NCBI GenBank assembly: GCA_003170275.1
Contig: PNAM01000103.1
Location: 1 to 64,000, forward strand
Length of the DNA stretch: 64,000 nucleotides
Source: Myxococcales bacterium
GTDB lineage: Bacteria; Myxococcota_A; Polyangia; Palsa-1104
Direction: 5' to 3'
A model generated the notes under the pieces. The model saw only the letters and a program-made list of their open reading frames with translations, did no database searches and was not told the DNA's origin. Position numbers and translations under genes: made by a program. This document shows, piece after piece, positions 8,530 through 16,782 of the stretch; positions within the stretch are counted from its first letter, which is position 1, and each line of letters begins with the position of its first letter.

Positions 8530-9840
8530 TCACTCGCTGATCCCGATCCGATAACGCTTCACCTTGTCGCACATCGTCGACTTCGGAATCTCCAGGGCGT
8601 CGGCTGCCGCGCGCTGGTTGCCCTGGTGCCGCCGGATCATCGAATGCAGGATGTCGCGCTCGATCTCGCGATAGACCCGCCCGTCGACGCGCACCAGCAC
8701 CTCGTTGTTTTGCAGCCCCGCCCGCAACACCAGATCTTCTTCCTCGATCACCCCGTTCTCGCTGAGCGCGACCGCGCGCTGTAGCACGTGCCGGAGCTCG
8801 CGCACGTTGCCCGGCCACTGATGCAGCCGTAGCGCCTGCAGGGCGCCCACCGACAGCTTGCAGAATCCCGCCTGCGGGCTGAACTCGTCGAGGAACCGCT
8901 GCGCGAGCATCGGCACGTCATCCAACCGCACGCGCAACGGCGGCGTCGCGATCTCGGCGCCCACCAGGCGGTAGTACAGATCGGCGCGAAAGCGGTTCGC
9001 CAACATCGCCTCGCGCAGGTTCACGTGGGTCGCCGCGACCACGCGCACGTTGACCGCCACCTCGCGATTCGATCCCACCGGCCGCACCATCCCGGTCTCG
9101 AGCACGCGCAACAGCCGCGTCTGCTGCGCCAACGGCAGCTCCGCCACCTCGTCGAGAAACAGCGTTCCCCCATCGGCCTCCTGGAACACGCCCACCCGCT
9201 TCGACGACGCGCCGGTGAACGCGCCGCGCTCGTGCCCGAACAGCTCGCTCTCCACCAGCTCCTTGGGAATCGATCCGCAATTCAGCGGCACGAACTCGCC
9301 GCGCCGCTCGCTCTCCTGATGGATGGCCAGCGCCACCAGCTCCTTCCCGGTTCCGGTCTCGCCCAGGATCAAGACCGACAGCCGGCTGCGCGCCAACCGC
9401 GTGATGTCGTCGCGCAGCTTGCGCATCGACGCCGCGGTCCCGAGCAGCTGCGTCTGATCCGCGTCGGTGACCACGCGAATCCTGGTCGATCCGACGGTGA
9501 TGGTCGCCCCCGACCGCAGCTCTCCCGTCGCCACGCGCATGCCGTTGACGAAGGTGCCGTTGGTCGACTCGAAGTCGTGCACCATCACGCGAAAGTTCAC
9601 CAGCTCGATCCGGCAATGCTTGCGCGACACGCACGGATCCTTGACCACCAGCTCGCACCGCGGCGAGGTGCCGATGGTCAGGCCGCGATCGAGCTTGATC
9701 CGACGCCCGTCGGCCAACCGCAGCTCGAGCTGCGCCCGCTTGCCATCATCCGGCGGCAACGGCCGCGTCGAGATGCCCGCACCCTCCGACGGAATCTCCA
9801 TCGGCACGTTGTAAGCTGAATCGATCGCCGGCCCGCCCAT
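8530..9840 (-). CDS. FHA-domain sigma-54-dependent transcriptional activator
   Basis: A 436-residue activator of sigma-54 RNA polymerase with an N-terminal FHA sensor in place of a response-regulator receiver. The FHA domain (about 40-120) has the GTSPRC, SRKHC and STNGTFVNG motifs that bind phospho-Thr peptides. The AAA+ domain has Walker A GETGTGKE, the sigma-54 contact loop GAFTGA and Walker B GGTLFLDEV. A Fis-type helix-turn-helix closes the protein. The start at 9840 is preferred over an ATG 33 bases upstream because GGGAGGGGA sits just before it. Such proteins are typical of myxobacteria and act downstream of Ser/Thr kinases. The gene is convergent with gspN; its targets are unknown. 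Confidence 0.93.
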   Translation of the reverse strand: MGGPAIDSAYNVPMEIPSEGAGISTRPLPPDDGKRAQLELRLADGRRIKLDRGLTIGTSPRCELVVKDPCVSRKHCRIELVNFRVMVHDFESTNGTFVNGMRVATGELRSGATITVGSTRIRVVTDADQTQLLGTAASMRKLRDDITRLARSRLSVLILGETGTGKELVALAIHQESERRGEFVPLNCGSIPKELVESELFGHERGAFTGASSKRVGVFQEADGGTLFLDEVAELPLAQQTRLLRVLETGMVRPVGSNREVAVNVRVVAATHVNLREAMLANRFRADLYYRLVGAEIATPPLRVRLDDVPMLAQRFLDEFSPQAGFCKLSVGALQALRLHQWPGNVRELRHVLQRAVALSENGVIEEEDLVLRAGLQNNEVLVRVDGRVYREIERDILHSMIRRHQGNQRAAADALEIPKSTMCDKVKRYRIGISE

Positions 9841-9978
9841 CGTCCCCTCCCGCGCTTTGTCCGAGCCAATCATCGGCAGCCCGTCAGCGGGAGTTGCGCG
9901 CCCTGCGCAAGAAAGTTACGAAATTCGATTCAGCAGATCGGTTTTGTGAGCGCCCTTTCGCGCATCACAGCTCGATCT

Positions 9979-10635
9979 TCACGGCCCGAGCCCGATCCAT
10001 TCCTCGCCGTCCTCGGCGATCTCCTTCTTCCAGATCGGCACCGACTCCTTCAACCGATCGATCGCCGCCCGACACGCCTCGAACGCCTGCGCGCGATGCG
10101 GCGCCGACGCCGCGATCACCACCGCCGCTTCCCCGACCACCAGCGTCCCCACTCGATGCACGATGGCCACCCGCACGCCCGGCCACTCGCCCGCGATCCC
10201 GTTCCCAATCTCCGCCATCTTCCGTTCCGCCATCGGCCGATACGCCTCGTACTCGAGCCGCACGATGCGCTTCCCGCGACTCTCGCTGCGCACCACGCCC
10301 GTAAACGTCACCACGCCCCCGTGCGCCTCGGTCGACACCGCCCGCACGACCTCGTCCAGGCTCAACGGATCGTCGCTCACGCGAAAGACGCCCGACCCGC
10401 CCGAAACCGGCGGAATCAACGCGACCTCGTCCCCGTCGTGCAAGGGCTGGTCGTCGTTTGCGAATTCCTGATTCACAGCGACTCTTACGATGCCGAGCAT
10501 TCCGCGTAGCGACGGCTCGCGAGCCACCAAGACCGCCATCAGCTCTCTCACGGTCTGCGCATCTTTCGCGGGGATGGTGTCTTGGCTTCGTTGAAGCCGC
10601 TCGCGAACGACGCCGAAGTAGAGTGCCGTGATCAC
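9979..10635 (-). CDS. moaE: MoaD-MoaE fusion, molybdopterin synthase
   Basis: A 218-residue fusion of both subunits of molybdopterin synthase, which converts cyclic pyranopterin monophosphate to molybdopterin. Residues 1-80 are a ubiquitin-like MoaD ending in PPVSGG, whose terminal Gly must be freed to carry the thiocarboxylate. Residues 83-218 are MoaE, with EYEAYRPMAERKM, the HRVG segment and the active-site Lys region KESVPIWKKE. The layout resembles mycobacterial MoaX, which is known to be cleaved after the Gly-Gly. The gene overlaps the upstream lipoprotein stop by four bases. No other molybdopterin gene is nearby. Confidence 0.92.
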   Translation of the reverse strand: MITALYFGVVRERLQRSQDTIPAKDAQTVRELMAVLVAREPSLRGMLGIVRVAVNQEFANDDQPLHDGDEVALIPPVSGGSGVFRVSDDPLSLDEVVRAVSTEAHGGVVTFTGVVRSESRGKRIVRLEYEAYRPMAERKMAEIGNGIAGEWPGVRVAIVHRVGTLVVGEAAVVIAASAPHRAQAFEACRAAIDRLKESVPIWKKEIAEDGEEWIGLGP

Positions 10636-12749
10636 TGGCAGCAGACGGTCGAGCCGCTTGGTCCCGCTCCCGCAGAGCCGGCGTTGACCGTGCCGGTGTT
10701 GGTACAGGATGCGGAACCGATGCCGTTAATTTCTCCGTCGTAGGAGATTCCGTTGATGGTGGCGCCGGCCGGCCAACCGCCTAATCCCATTCCCGTGCTG
10801 GGAAAGCAGCTGGCTGGTGCAGAGACTCCGCCGTTCGGGGCCGTATTCGGGCATCCAGTGCCAGTCAACTGGAAAAAATCGGCTTGAGATTCCGTCGTAC
10901 ATGCGCCGCTCGCGTTGCAGGTGCAACTGCACTGGCGCGTGTCGGTGAATTGATTGTCACCGAACCACGTAGCTGACGACCCCGTCGTATAGCCGACTGG
11001 ACACGTGGCGTTGGCAGAGGGGATTCGGGCGCAGACGGTCTTGCCCACAGGAGGTTTGGCCACGCAGACTGCGCTGGCGCCACAGGATTGCGAGCTTCGC
11101 GTTACCGCACAGAAATTTGCGGACGTGGACCACGAAGTTCCATCGGCCTTCGCGCTTGCTGCCGAGCTGCTGCAGCTGGTTCCGACCGTTGTAAGGGTGG
11201 TCTCGATCGCGGCAGGTGACGGAGCGGCAACCGAAACGCAAAGGGAGCCTGCAGTTGGCGAGCCCGGGCCGTACGTGAGCGATCCGACGAAGTTTGCCGC
11301 CGCGCAGCTGGCGGTTGTCCCAGAAAAATAGAAGTCCGTCTTGCAGGTCAACACTGCGCCGCAGGTGCATCCCGAGCAGGTCGTTGGGACCTGCAGGGCC
11401 TGATTGAAGTGCTCCAAGGTCGTGTAGTTGCTCGGGCACGAAGCCACACCCAAGACGCCGAGCTCGTCACCCACGGGGGCCGCGGGCACGCACTGGACCT
11501 GTGCGTTACAGCTAGGATCGGCGCAGTCGGCCAGTCCGTCGCCATTGTTGTCGATGCCGTCGAGGCAGTCGCTTTCCGGCGGCACGCATTTCATGGCGCT
11601 GCAAGAGAAGCCGCTCTGACACTGCCCCGACGTAACCGTGCACGACGTCAGGCAGGCGTTGCCGCTGCAGTCCAGGTTGTTCGTGCAGGCCACGTCGGTG
11701 CCGGCTGCGCTGCACGCGCCCGCCCCAGTGCAGCCGAAGTCGGTCTCGGTCGTCGCCGACTTGCAGCTCTTGTTGCAGATCGTTGCGGCGCCCGGGTAGA
11801 TGCAGGCGTTCTGGTTGGTTCCGTCGCACATGCCGCCGCAGGTCGTACCGGCTGCGGTGCACGCCTTGGCGGCGCCGTGCGGCGTGCCGGTGACCGCCGA
11901 GCAAACGCCGAGCTTGGCCGGAACGTCGCACGATTGGCACTGGCCGGCGCACGCGCTGTTGCAGCAGTAGCCGTCGGCGCAATGGCCGTTCTTGCACTGC
12001 GCGCTCGACGTGCAGGGCCGGCTGTCATCGAGCAGGCCGCACGACGCATTGGTGCAGGTGTTGGTCCCCGAGCACTGCGTCGAATTGGCGCACGTGGCGT
12101 AGCACGACGTTGCGTCCTTACACAGGTACGGCATGCAGTTGTAGCCGGTGGTTGCGATGCACGCGCCGTTGCCGTCGCACAGCGACGCGGGCGTGAAGGC
12201 GTTCGTCGCCAGGTTGCAGGCCGGCGCCGTGCATTGCGTCCCCGAAGGGTACTTCCGGCAGGCGCCCGCGCCGTCGCAGAATCCGTCCTGGCCACAAGTG
12301 GTCGCTGCCGCCACCGTGCAGCTGCCATGGACCGGGCTTTTGCCCGCGCCGACGATCGAGCACGTGCCCTCGAGGCCGGCCACGCTGCAGGCCTTGCAGG
12401 CCTCGGTGCAGGTGGTGTCGCAGCAGAACCCGTCGACGCAGTTCCCGGTGTCGCACAGATCGGCGGCGGTGCAGGCGTCGCCGCGATGCTTGTTGGGCTG
12501 CCGGGTCATGTCGCCGCCGCCGTCGGATCCCAGGTCGCCGCCGGCGTCGTCGGATCCCATATCGCCGAGAGGCAGATCCTCGATCGCGAGGTCGCCGACC
12601 GGAGAGTGCCCGTCCTTCCAGCACGTATTCTGAATGCACTGGTAGCCGTCGGGGCAGGCCACGCCGTCCGGGTTGCAGGTGATGGCACCGTCGGGCGGAT
12701 TTGGCGTGCAGCCCGCCAAGCCAAGCAACAGCAAGATGCAAAACTTCAC
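10632..12749 (-). CDS. Large Cys-rich lipoprotein
   Basis: A 705-residue secreted lipoprotein: the signal peptide ends in the lipobox LAGC (Cys14), followed by an Asp/Gly-rich linker (IEDLPLGDMGSDDAGGD). The body contains many short Cys-rich units such as GNCVDGFCCDTTCTEACKAC, which resemble disulfide-knotted repeats of myxobacterial surface proteins, plus a DGIDNNGDGLADC segment like an EF-hand calcium loop. The C-terminal 250 residues are Ser/Thr/Gly/Ala-rich. The start is 17 bases after the stop of the upstream TPR gene, and its stop overlaps moaD-moaE. Function is unknown; a cell-surface role is inferred from the lipobox. Confidence 0.85.
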   Translation of the reverse strand: MKFCILLLLGLAGCTPNPPDGAITCNPDGVACPDGYQCIQNTCWKDGHSPVGDLAIEDLPLGDMGSDDAGGDLGSDGGGDMTRQPNKHRGDACTAADLCDTGNCVDGFCCDTTCTEACKACSVAGLEGTCSIVGAGKSPVHGSCTVAAATTCGQDGFCDGAGACRKYPSGTQCTAPACNLATNAFTPASLCDGNGACIATTGYNCMPYLCKDATSCYATCANSTQCSGTNTCTNASCGLLDDSRPCTSSAQCKNGHCADGYCCNSACAGQCQSCDVPAKLGVCSAVTGTPHGAAKACTAAGTTCGGMCDGTNQNACIYPGAATICNKSCKSATTETDFGCTGAGACSAAGTDVACTNNLDCSGNACLTSCTVTSGQCQSGFSCSAMKCVPPESDCLDGIDNNGDGLADCADPSCNAQVQCVPAAPVGDELGVLGVASCPSNYTTLEHFNQALQVPTTCSGCTCGAVLTCKTDFYFSGTTASCAAANFVGSLTYGPGSPTAGSLCVSVAAPSPAAIETTLTTVGTSCSSSAASAKADGTSWSTSANFCAVTRSSQSCGASAVCVAKPPVGKTVCARIPSANATCPVGYTTGSSATWFGDNQFTDTRQCSCTCNASGACTTESQADFFQLTGTGCPNTAPNGGVSAPASCFPSTGMGLGGWPAGATINGISYDGEINGIGSASCTNTGTVNAGSAGAGPSGSTVCCQ

Positions 12750-12766
12750 AGTCTTCTCCCCTAGGT

Positions 12767-13612
12767 TCAGAACGTGAGCTCGAGCGTTGCCCCAACCTGG
12801 TGAGATCCAGCGATCGGTACCAGTGCGACGGGCGGACGATGGCCTTCCCGCCAGCCAAGGACAAAGGTGGTGACTCCGGCGACCAGCGCAGCGCCGCCGA
12901 TCGCGAAGAACGAGATCTCGAGCGCCTGGTCGGTCTTCAAGGCGTCCTGCGTCGCCGGCTTGAACACGTAGCCCGGCGCCGGCGCATCGATCTCGTCGAA
13001 GGCGGACTTCGCCAGGACCGCGAACGCCGCGCCGAGACCCAGCAGCGCGACGCCCGCCGCTCCGACGGCAATGCCGGCGATTCGCTTGGTTCGGCCGGGC
13101 GCGAAATCCGGACGCTCCGGCGGCGGCGGGGTCGAGACGAGCGGCGGCGGCGGTTCCGGCATTGGTTTCTCGACCGGCGGCGGCGTCGTCGGCGCGGCTT
13201 CCGGGGCGCTCGGCTTCACTTCCGCGGGAGCGATGGTTCCCGCAGGAGGCTTGTCCTTGTTCTGTCGCTGCTCGTCGAGCTGTCGCTGCATCTCGCTGAT
13301 GCGTGCGAGCACTTCGTCGCGCTTCTGCGTACGCGGAACGTTTCGAAGGAACGCTCGAAATGCGCCGACTGCCTTGGCGTATTCACCCGCGAAGCGATAG
13401 GCCTGCCCGATGTTGAACAGCAGCGCTGGGTCGTGCTTGGCTTCGTAGGCGGCTTCGTACTCCTTTGCCGCTTCGCTGAATCGCTGCAAGTCGTACAGCG
13501 TTGTCCCACGGTCGTAGTGCTCGCGCGCAGCGGCCAAGTCGTCTGCGCTGCCCGTGCCTGCCCCGGCGAGCAAGCATGCACAAATCACGGCAAATGCCTG
13601 AATACGACGCAT
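12767..13612 (-). CDS. Secreted TPR protein with two C-terminal membrane segments
   Basis: A 281-residue protein with a signal peptide (residues 1-23, cleavage near GSA-DD). TPR-like repeats at 27-95 (YDRGTTLYDLQRFSEAAKEY, then LFNIGQAYRFAGEYAKAVGA) are followed by a short charged helix, a Pro-rich linker (125-175) and two hydrophobic segments (about 180-203 and 235-256). This architecture is common in myxobacteria but has no defined biochemical role. It is the first gene of a three-gene - strand unit with the Cys-rich lipoprotein and moaD-moaE. Confidence 0.82.
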   Translation of the reverse strand: MRRIQAFAVICACLLAGAGTGSADDLAAAREHYDRGTTLYDLQRFSEAAKEYEAAYEAKHDPALLFNIGQAYRFAGEYAKAVGAFRAFLRNVPRTQKRDEVLARISEMQRQLDEQRQNKDKPPAGTIAPAEVKPSAPEAAPTTPPPVEKPMPEPPPPLVSTPPPPERPDFAPGRTKRIAGIAVGAAGVALLGLGAAFAVLAKSAFDEIDAPAPGYVFKPATQDALKTDQALEISFFAIGGAALVAGVTTFVLGWREGHRPPVALVPIAGSHQVGATLELTF

Positions 13613-13676
13613 TGCCGCATCCTTGGTATAGGGCTAGCCTTGTGTCAAGCAGAGAACTGGTGAGAATTGAAAGAAG

Positions 13677-13702
13677 AACCCGGCCCTCTTCAGGGCCGGG
13701 TT
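13677..13702 (-). terminator. Intrinsic terminator behind the 444-residue lipoprotein gene
   Basis: An 11-bp perfect stem (AACCCGGCCCT pairing with AGGGCCGGGTT) with a 4-base loop lies 27 bases beyond the stop of the - strand lipoprotein gene. Read on the - strand it is followed by CTTCTTTCAATT, a T-rich tract. It also insulates the downstream TPR operon. Confidence 0.85.
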
Positions 13703-13728
13703 TTCAGCGGTAGCGGAAAGGACTGGAG

Positions 13729-15063
13729 CTACGGGAGGGAGATGAAGGCGGTGGTGCCGGTGCCGGCCGCGTACAGCTGGTTCGGGTTGAGCTGCGCGAG
13801 CTTGCCGGAGACGCGGATCAGCGAGAGGTTCAGCGAGCCGCCAACCTGCGCGGTGCCGCCGTTGACCGCTCCGAGCAGTGCTGCAACCGCACCCGCCTGA
13901 ACGACGATGTTCGAACCGCTGTGCTTGAGCTGCTCGAGGCAGCTCAACGTTCCGTACTTGTTGCTCGCGCCAAACGATCCGCGCGTGCTCAGGCTGGTGG
14001 TGCCGACCAGGGTGATGATGTCGAACGGCCCCTGAAGGGGACTCCCACAACCTGCTCCCGTGACGGTCGGCTGCGCCGCGTCGCACGAGTAGGAGATCGT
14101 GATGCCCATGGTCGACGAGAGGTGTCCGGCGAGATCGGTCAGCGACTTGTTCGTTCCGACTTCGGTGCCACCTGCCCCGGTGGCGTCCGTGCCCACCTTG
14201 ATACTGGTGATGAACGCCGGCGCCGGAACGTCGATCATCTGCGTCGAGGCGTTGTACCCGTGGCCGCCCGGCACCACGACCATCGCCTGCACGCCGGTAC
14301 CGGCATCGCCCGGCAGTGTGGTCGGATACAGCATGTGCTGCTCGCACGCCATCGGGTGGCCCAGTTGGTCGCACGACGCCAGCGAGCCGCCCAGGGCTTG
14401 CCAGGTGGTCAACGGAAGCGCCGGGAAGACGCTGCCGCTCAGCGGCGCACCGGCGGCCGAGGTCGCCGCGCCGACGGCGCCGGCGAACTTGCAGCCGTAG
14501 AACGGCGGCGTGGTACCCAGCGTGCAATCGAGGGTGGCGGGCAGCGGCTGCAAGAACAGCCCGCCGGTCGCCACCGAGGTCGAGCCCGACGCGAAGCGGT
14601 CGGTGTTGTAGCCGCTCAGCGTGACCGTTCCGACGTCCACATCGGCCGCCGCCTGGTGGCCGGTCGCCGTCGTGTAGTCGTAGCGATTTGCGACGCAGCC
14701 GCCGAGGCTCAGCGTCGCCGCGTTGGACACGAAGTTGGAGAAGTCGTCCTTGCCCCCGGCGCCCGGGAAGTCGGTCACCGCCGCGAGCACATGGGTGAGC
14801 GGCAGCGTTGTCTCCGCACCGCCGTCCGGTCCGTCCTTGTAGGCCGTGCCGACCACGTCTGCAATCACGACCTGCGCGCTCGGCAGGCCTGGCGTCATGT
14901 CGGCGTTCGAGGGAACCGTCATGTCCCTGGTGCCCGAAAGGTCTACGCTGGCGTCCGCGCCACCATCCATCCCGCCCGTGTCGTCATCGCAGGCGGCGAC
15001 GGTCAACCCCAACGCCGCCGCGGCCAAACCATACGCCACAGCCCTCCAAGTTACCGTCCTCAT
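13729..15063 (-). CDS. Lipoprotein of unknown function, Gly/Thr-rich beta protein
   Basis: A 444-residue lipoprotein. The signal peptide ends in TVAAC (Cys25), followed by an Asp/Gly-rich linker (DDDTGGMDGGADAS) typical of myxobacterial lipoproteins. The remainder is rich in Gly, Thr, Ser, Ala and Val with regularly spaced cysteines (TLDCTLG, FYGCKFAG, GSLASCDQLG, SYSCDAA), suggesting a disulfide-stabilised beta fold. No family is recognised. The start is firm: AAGGAGG lies seven bases before the ATG, with a promoter further upstream and a terminator downstream, so it is a single-gene unit. Confidence 0.85.
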   Translation of the reverse strand: MRTVTWRAVAYGLAAAALGLTVAACDDDTGGMDGGADASVDLSGTRDMTVPSNADMTPGLPSAQVVIADVVGTAYKDGPDGGAETTLPLTHVLAAVTDFPGAGGKDDFSNFVSNAATLSLGGCVANRYDYTTATGHQAAADVDVGTVTLSGYNTDRFASGSTSVATGGLFLQPLPATLDCTLGTTPPFYGCKFAGAVGAATSAAGAPLSGSVFPALPLTTWQALGGSLASCDQLGHPMACEQHMLYPTTLPGDAGTGVQAMVVVPGGHGYNASTQMIDVPAPAFITSIKVGTDATGAGGTEVGTNKSLTDLAGHLSSTMGITISYSCDAAQPTVTGAGCGSPLQGPFDIITLVGTTSLSTRGSFGASNKYGTLSCLEQLKHSGSNIVVQAGAVAALLGAVNGGTAQVGGSLNLSLIRVSGKLAQLNPNQLYAAGTGTTAFISLP

Positions 15064-15114
15064 CGCGCGCCTCCTTAGACCCCCGCTTGATTAGGTGTTA
15101 ACTCGGGGTGGATC

Positions 15115-15144
15115 ATCATAAGTCTTGGGTAAAACAAATTGCAA
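15115..15144 (-). promoter_or_regulatory. Sigma-70-like promoter of the 444-residue lipoprotein gene
   Basis: On the - strand, TTGCAA (15144-15139), an 18-base spacer and TATGAT (15120-15115) lie upstream of the lipoprotein gene. The expected transcript start near 15108 leaves a leader of about 45 bases with an AAGGAGG ribosome site at 15077-15071. Confidence 0.5.
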
Positions 15145-15148
15145 GTGA

Positions 15149-15168
15149 TCCACGCACCAAAGCGTGGA
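15149..15168. promoter_or_regulatory. Inverted repeat beside the lipoprotein promoter
   Basis: A perfect 7-bp inverted repeat (TCCACGC, 6-base loop, GCGTGGA) sits four bases from the -35 box of the - strand promoter, within the 281-base divergent gap at 15064-15344. It may be an operator or a hairpin. The rest of the gap shows no gene; TTCAC-7-GTGAA at 15314-15330, just before the + strand gene, is the only other symmetry seen. Confidence 0.35.
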
Positions 15169-15344
15169 CACAACCCCTCAAGAAGGCTGAGAGTCTTCGA
15201 ATCGTTGCAAGCGAGCCTGTGGATAAGTTGCCCAACGAGCCCGGCCGCGGTATACTTTTTCGTCTCGTCACAGCGGCTGCGCGATGATGGGAGTGCTCGT
15301 TATCCTTTGGCTTTTCACTTGTCTTGTGAAGGATGGAGGTGTGC

Positions 15345-16154
15345 GTGACGCGGGTGGAACCAAGCTCGTTCTGGTACCCTGAAACCACACAGCAGCTCAA
15401 GCCTGTCGCGCCTCGACGGGTGCGCGCTGTCCTCGCCGCCGTTCCCGAGGGCGATCACGAGTCGGCGCGGCAGGTCCTCGAGACGCGCATCGCGCAGCAC
15501 GTTCCCGACGGGCGCCTCGCGCTGGCGGTGACCGACAACCGCTACACGATGATCTCCGTCAAGCGTGAGAAGGGGCTGTTCCGGCTGCGCCTTCATCATA
15601 TGTTTCTGTTGGCCGAGCCGGAGGTGGTGCGCGCGATTGGCGAGTACGTCGCACGCAACGATCGCGAAGCTTCGCGGCTGCTCGGGCAGTTCATCGACGT
15701 ACACCAGCGCAAGATCCGCCGGGCGCGTCGCGCGCACAAGCCGGCGGCGGTGACCATCGAGACTCGCGGCGAGGTCCACGATCTCCAGGATCTGTACGAC
15801 ACGCTCAACGAGCGCTATTTCGCCGGCGCCATCGAAGCGCGCATCACCTGGGGACAGCGCCTGCAACCGGGCGGCCGCCGGCGCCCGCGCAACTCGATCA
15901 AGATGGGCTCGTATTCCGTCGAGGATCGGCTGATCCGGATCCACCCGTCCCTCGACCGCGCGTTCGTCCCGCGCCTGTTCGTCGAGTGGATCGTGTTTCA
16001 CGAGATGCTGCACCAGAAGCACGACATCCCGGTCGTCGGCGGCCGCCGCCAGTTCCACACGCCCGGGTTCCTCGCCGAGGAAGCCACCTTCGAGCACTTC
16101 GAGATCGCGCGCCGCTGGGAACGCGAGCACCTCGACCAACTGCTCAGCTACTAG
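15345..16154 (+). CDS. SprT-like zinc metallopeptidase domain protein
   Basis: A protein of about 269 residues with a SprT-like domain in its C-terminal half: WIVFHEMLHQKH contains the HExxH zinc motif, and RRQFHTPGFLAEEA follows as the downstream helix. LYDTLNERYFAGAIEARITW is the typical SprT-fold entry. The N-terminal 120 residues are unassigned, with an Arg-rich stretch (RKIRRARRAHKP). GTG at 15345 is preferred because GGAGG lies five bases upstream; the in-frame ATG at 15333 has its purine tract only one base away. SprT proteins relate to Spartan DNA-protein crosslink proteases, but the substrate here is unknown. Confidence 0.8.
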   Translation: MTRVEPSSFWYPETTQQLKPVAPRRVRAVLAAVPEGDHESARQVLETRIAQHVPDGRLALAVTDNRYTMISVKREKGLFRLRLHHMFLLAEPEVVRAIGEYVARNDREASRLLGQFIDVHQRKIRRARRAHKPAAVTIETRGEVHDLQDLYDTLNERYFAGAIEARITWGQRLQPGGRRRPRNSIKMGSYSVEDRLIRIHPSLDRAFVPRLFVEWIVFHEMLHQKHDIPVVGGRRQFHTPGFLAEEATFEHFEIARRWEREHLDQLLSY

Positions 16155-16218
16155 CCAACATCTCCTACAGCGAGTTGTTCTCGCAACCCGTGCGAGTCAT
16201 CAAGTCGTCCAGCAGTGG

Positions 16219-16734
16219 CTAATCGGTGACGGACTGATCGAAGTTCGCGTCGATCACGCCCAGATCGTCCGGCACCGGGCTGATCCCGGGGCAGCAGACG
16301 TCGTCGGCGTAGGCGCAGCGCTGTTCGGTGCTTGCGCCGGCGTCGCCGTCGCCGCTGGTGACCGCGACCACGTCGGGCGGAACGCCGAGCGGGTTGCTGC
16401 AGGACCCGCCCGCTGGGACGCAGCGGGCGCCGGCGCCGGGACAGGTGAGGGCTGCGCGGCCGACGCACACCTGCGCCATTTCGAGGCACATGGCGGCGGG
16501 CTCCGCGCCGTCGGTGGAGAGGTTGGAGCAGTCGCAGGTCTGCGTGGACTGGCTGCGTGGGTCGCACAGCACACACTCGGTTTCGAAGGTCGAGCGCAGG
16601 CACGAGCAGGCGCGCGCGTAGCAGGACTCGGGCGCGCGGCAGCCCGGCGGCAGCACGCTCAGATCGACCACGAGCGTGGTGTCGGTGCACCCGGCGACGG
16701 CGAACAGCGCGATGGCGAAAGAGACGCGGATCAT
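16219..16734 (-). CDS. Small Cys-rich lipoprotein
   Basis: A 171-residue predicted lipoprotein. The ATG at 16734 places a short signal peptide directly before the lipobox VAGC (Cys16); an upstream in-frame start would add a 14-residue polar extension that spoils the signal. There are many cysteines in CxxC-like spacing (CYARACSC, CVLCDP, TCDC), then CVPAGGSCSN and CCPG. It lies 48 bases downstream of the VWA lipoprotein gene on the same strand and may be the last gene of that operon. No family is recognised. Confidence 0.75.
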   Translation of the reverse strand: MIRVSFAIALFAVAGCTDTTLVVDLSVLPPGCRAPESCYARACSCLRSTFETECVLCDPRSQSTQTCDCSNLSTDGAEPAAMCLEMAQVCVGRAALTCPGAGARCVPAGGSCSNPLGVPPDVVAVTSGDGDAGASTEQRCAYADDVCCPGISPVPDDLGVIDANFDQSVTD

Positions 16735-16782
16735 GAACAGGTCGGCATCTTTAGCCGTCCAGGCCCGTCGAGGCAAGGGGGA

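Noticed and set aside
8570..8575. Further GATAAC near 8.57 kb as a fourth copy of the eCIS element
   Set aside because: It lies in coding sequence of the sigma-54 activator and has no GCAAC box 17 bases upstream.
15124..15144. Possible sigma-54 promoter (TTGGGT ... TTGCA)
   Set aside because: The GG-to-GC distance is 11-12 bases, not 10, and the TTGCA is better explained as part of the -35 box of the - strand lipoprotein promoter.
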